Source: TH1177 sp042138015 (GTDB taxonomy: Archaea; Thermoproteota; Nitrososphaeria; Nitrososphaerales; Nitrososphaeraceae). From it: 22,453 nt of DNA. The stretch is from positions 1-22,453 of the forward strand of contig JBHIVA010000033.1 of NCBI GenBank assembly GCA_042138015.1. Reading direction: 5' to 3'. This document shows positions 22,435 through 22,453 of this stretch, in pieces. How positions within the stretch are numbered: position 1 is the stretch's first letter; the number at the start of each line of letters is the position of its first letter. The notes beneath the pieces were generated by a model, which ran no database searches, was not told the DNA's origin, and was given only the letters and a program-made list of their open reading frames with translations. The position numbers were made by a program, and so were the translations under genes.

Positions 22435-22453
22435 GGAGGGGATGGGATTCGAA
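22435..22453 (-). tRNA. 3' end of a tRNA gene running out of the window
   Basis: On the minus strand the last bases read TTCGAATCCCATCCCCTCCA: T-loop TTCGAAT, T-stem 3' strand CCCAT, acceptor 3' strand CCCCTCC, discriminator A. The remaining part is beyond the window, so identity and completeness cannot be seen. No CCA is encoded. The same end recurs as a fragment at 13072-13089. Confidence 0.5.

Noticed and set aside
1..22453. CRISPR array, rRNA, intact insertion sequence or complete tRNA
   Set aside because: No regularly spaced repeats, no rRNA-like stretch, no intact transposase, and the tRNA pieces are all partial.

Overview
The window is AT-rich DNA (roughly 30% G+C by eye) that reads as an archaeal accessory region. 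The best fit is an ammonia-oxidising archaeon of the Nitrososphaerales, near Nitrosocosmicus or Nitrososphaera. This rests on secreted plastocyanin-type copper proteins, a long streptogramin-lyase-like beta-propeller, MEDS-domain regulators, a phasin-like protein, and TATA boxes about 25-30 bases before start codons, which implies mostly leaderless transcripts. The organism is inferred, not proven.

Left part (1-5586): mostly decaying genes between a few intact ones. A multi-membrane-span protein gene (1-1064) is broken by a stop and several frameshifts. It runs tail-to-tail into a 55-residue zinc-finger gene on the minus strand (1000-1167). Beyond lie an ASCH-domain relic, two small hypothetical ORFs, a frameshifted one-span membrane protein, a compact beta-carbonic-anhydrase-like protein, a relic of 3-methyladenine DNA glycosylase I (Tag), and a relic of a PD-(D/E)XK nuclease. 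The tail of that nuclease relic is in frame with an intact winged-helix methyltransferase, so the methyltransferase is easily given a false early start.

Middle (5587-13200): a zinc-ribbon protein, a DUF72 protein, a G+C-richer patch with a long hairpin, a G+C-richer quinone-oxidoreductase-like dehydrogenase, a tyrosine-recombinase relic, a phasin-like protein, a SIR2-like relic and a MEDS-receiver regulator. The regulator sits between two fragments of the same kind of membrane protein seen at 1-1064. A dispersed repeat occurs three times (750-1268; 8884-9004; 12015-13014). Two copies carry the zinc-finger gene, and all eight differences between those genes are at third codon positions, so it is a real gene under selection. 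The third full copy is split by an insert holding a DUF4242 gene.

Right part (13072-22453): flanked by two copies of a tRNA 3' end in the same orientation (13072-13089 and 22435-22453), as expected for integration next to a tRNA gene, although no integrase lies between them. It holds relics of an RNase J-type metallo-beta-lactamase and an NHL propeller, then a membrane-anchored cupredoxin and a streptogramin-lyase-like propeller on the minus strand. On the plus strand follow a ribbon-helix-helix/MEDS-like regulator and a secreted cupredoxin. Two TTACAGTAA palindromes one helical turn apart lie before the secreted cupredoxin. Last is a minus-strand operon of a DUF1428-like protein, a secreted HSL-type esterase and an ABM-type monooxygenase. 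The monooxygenase appears to start at ACG behind a strong Shine-Dalgarno sequence.

No intact transposase, CRISPR array, rRNA or complete tRNA was seen. The most interesting items are the repeat-borne zinc-finger microprotein, the tRNA-end duplication, the non-standard start, the hairpin near 7315-7380 and the paired palindromes by the regulator and cupredoxin genes.
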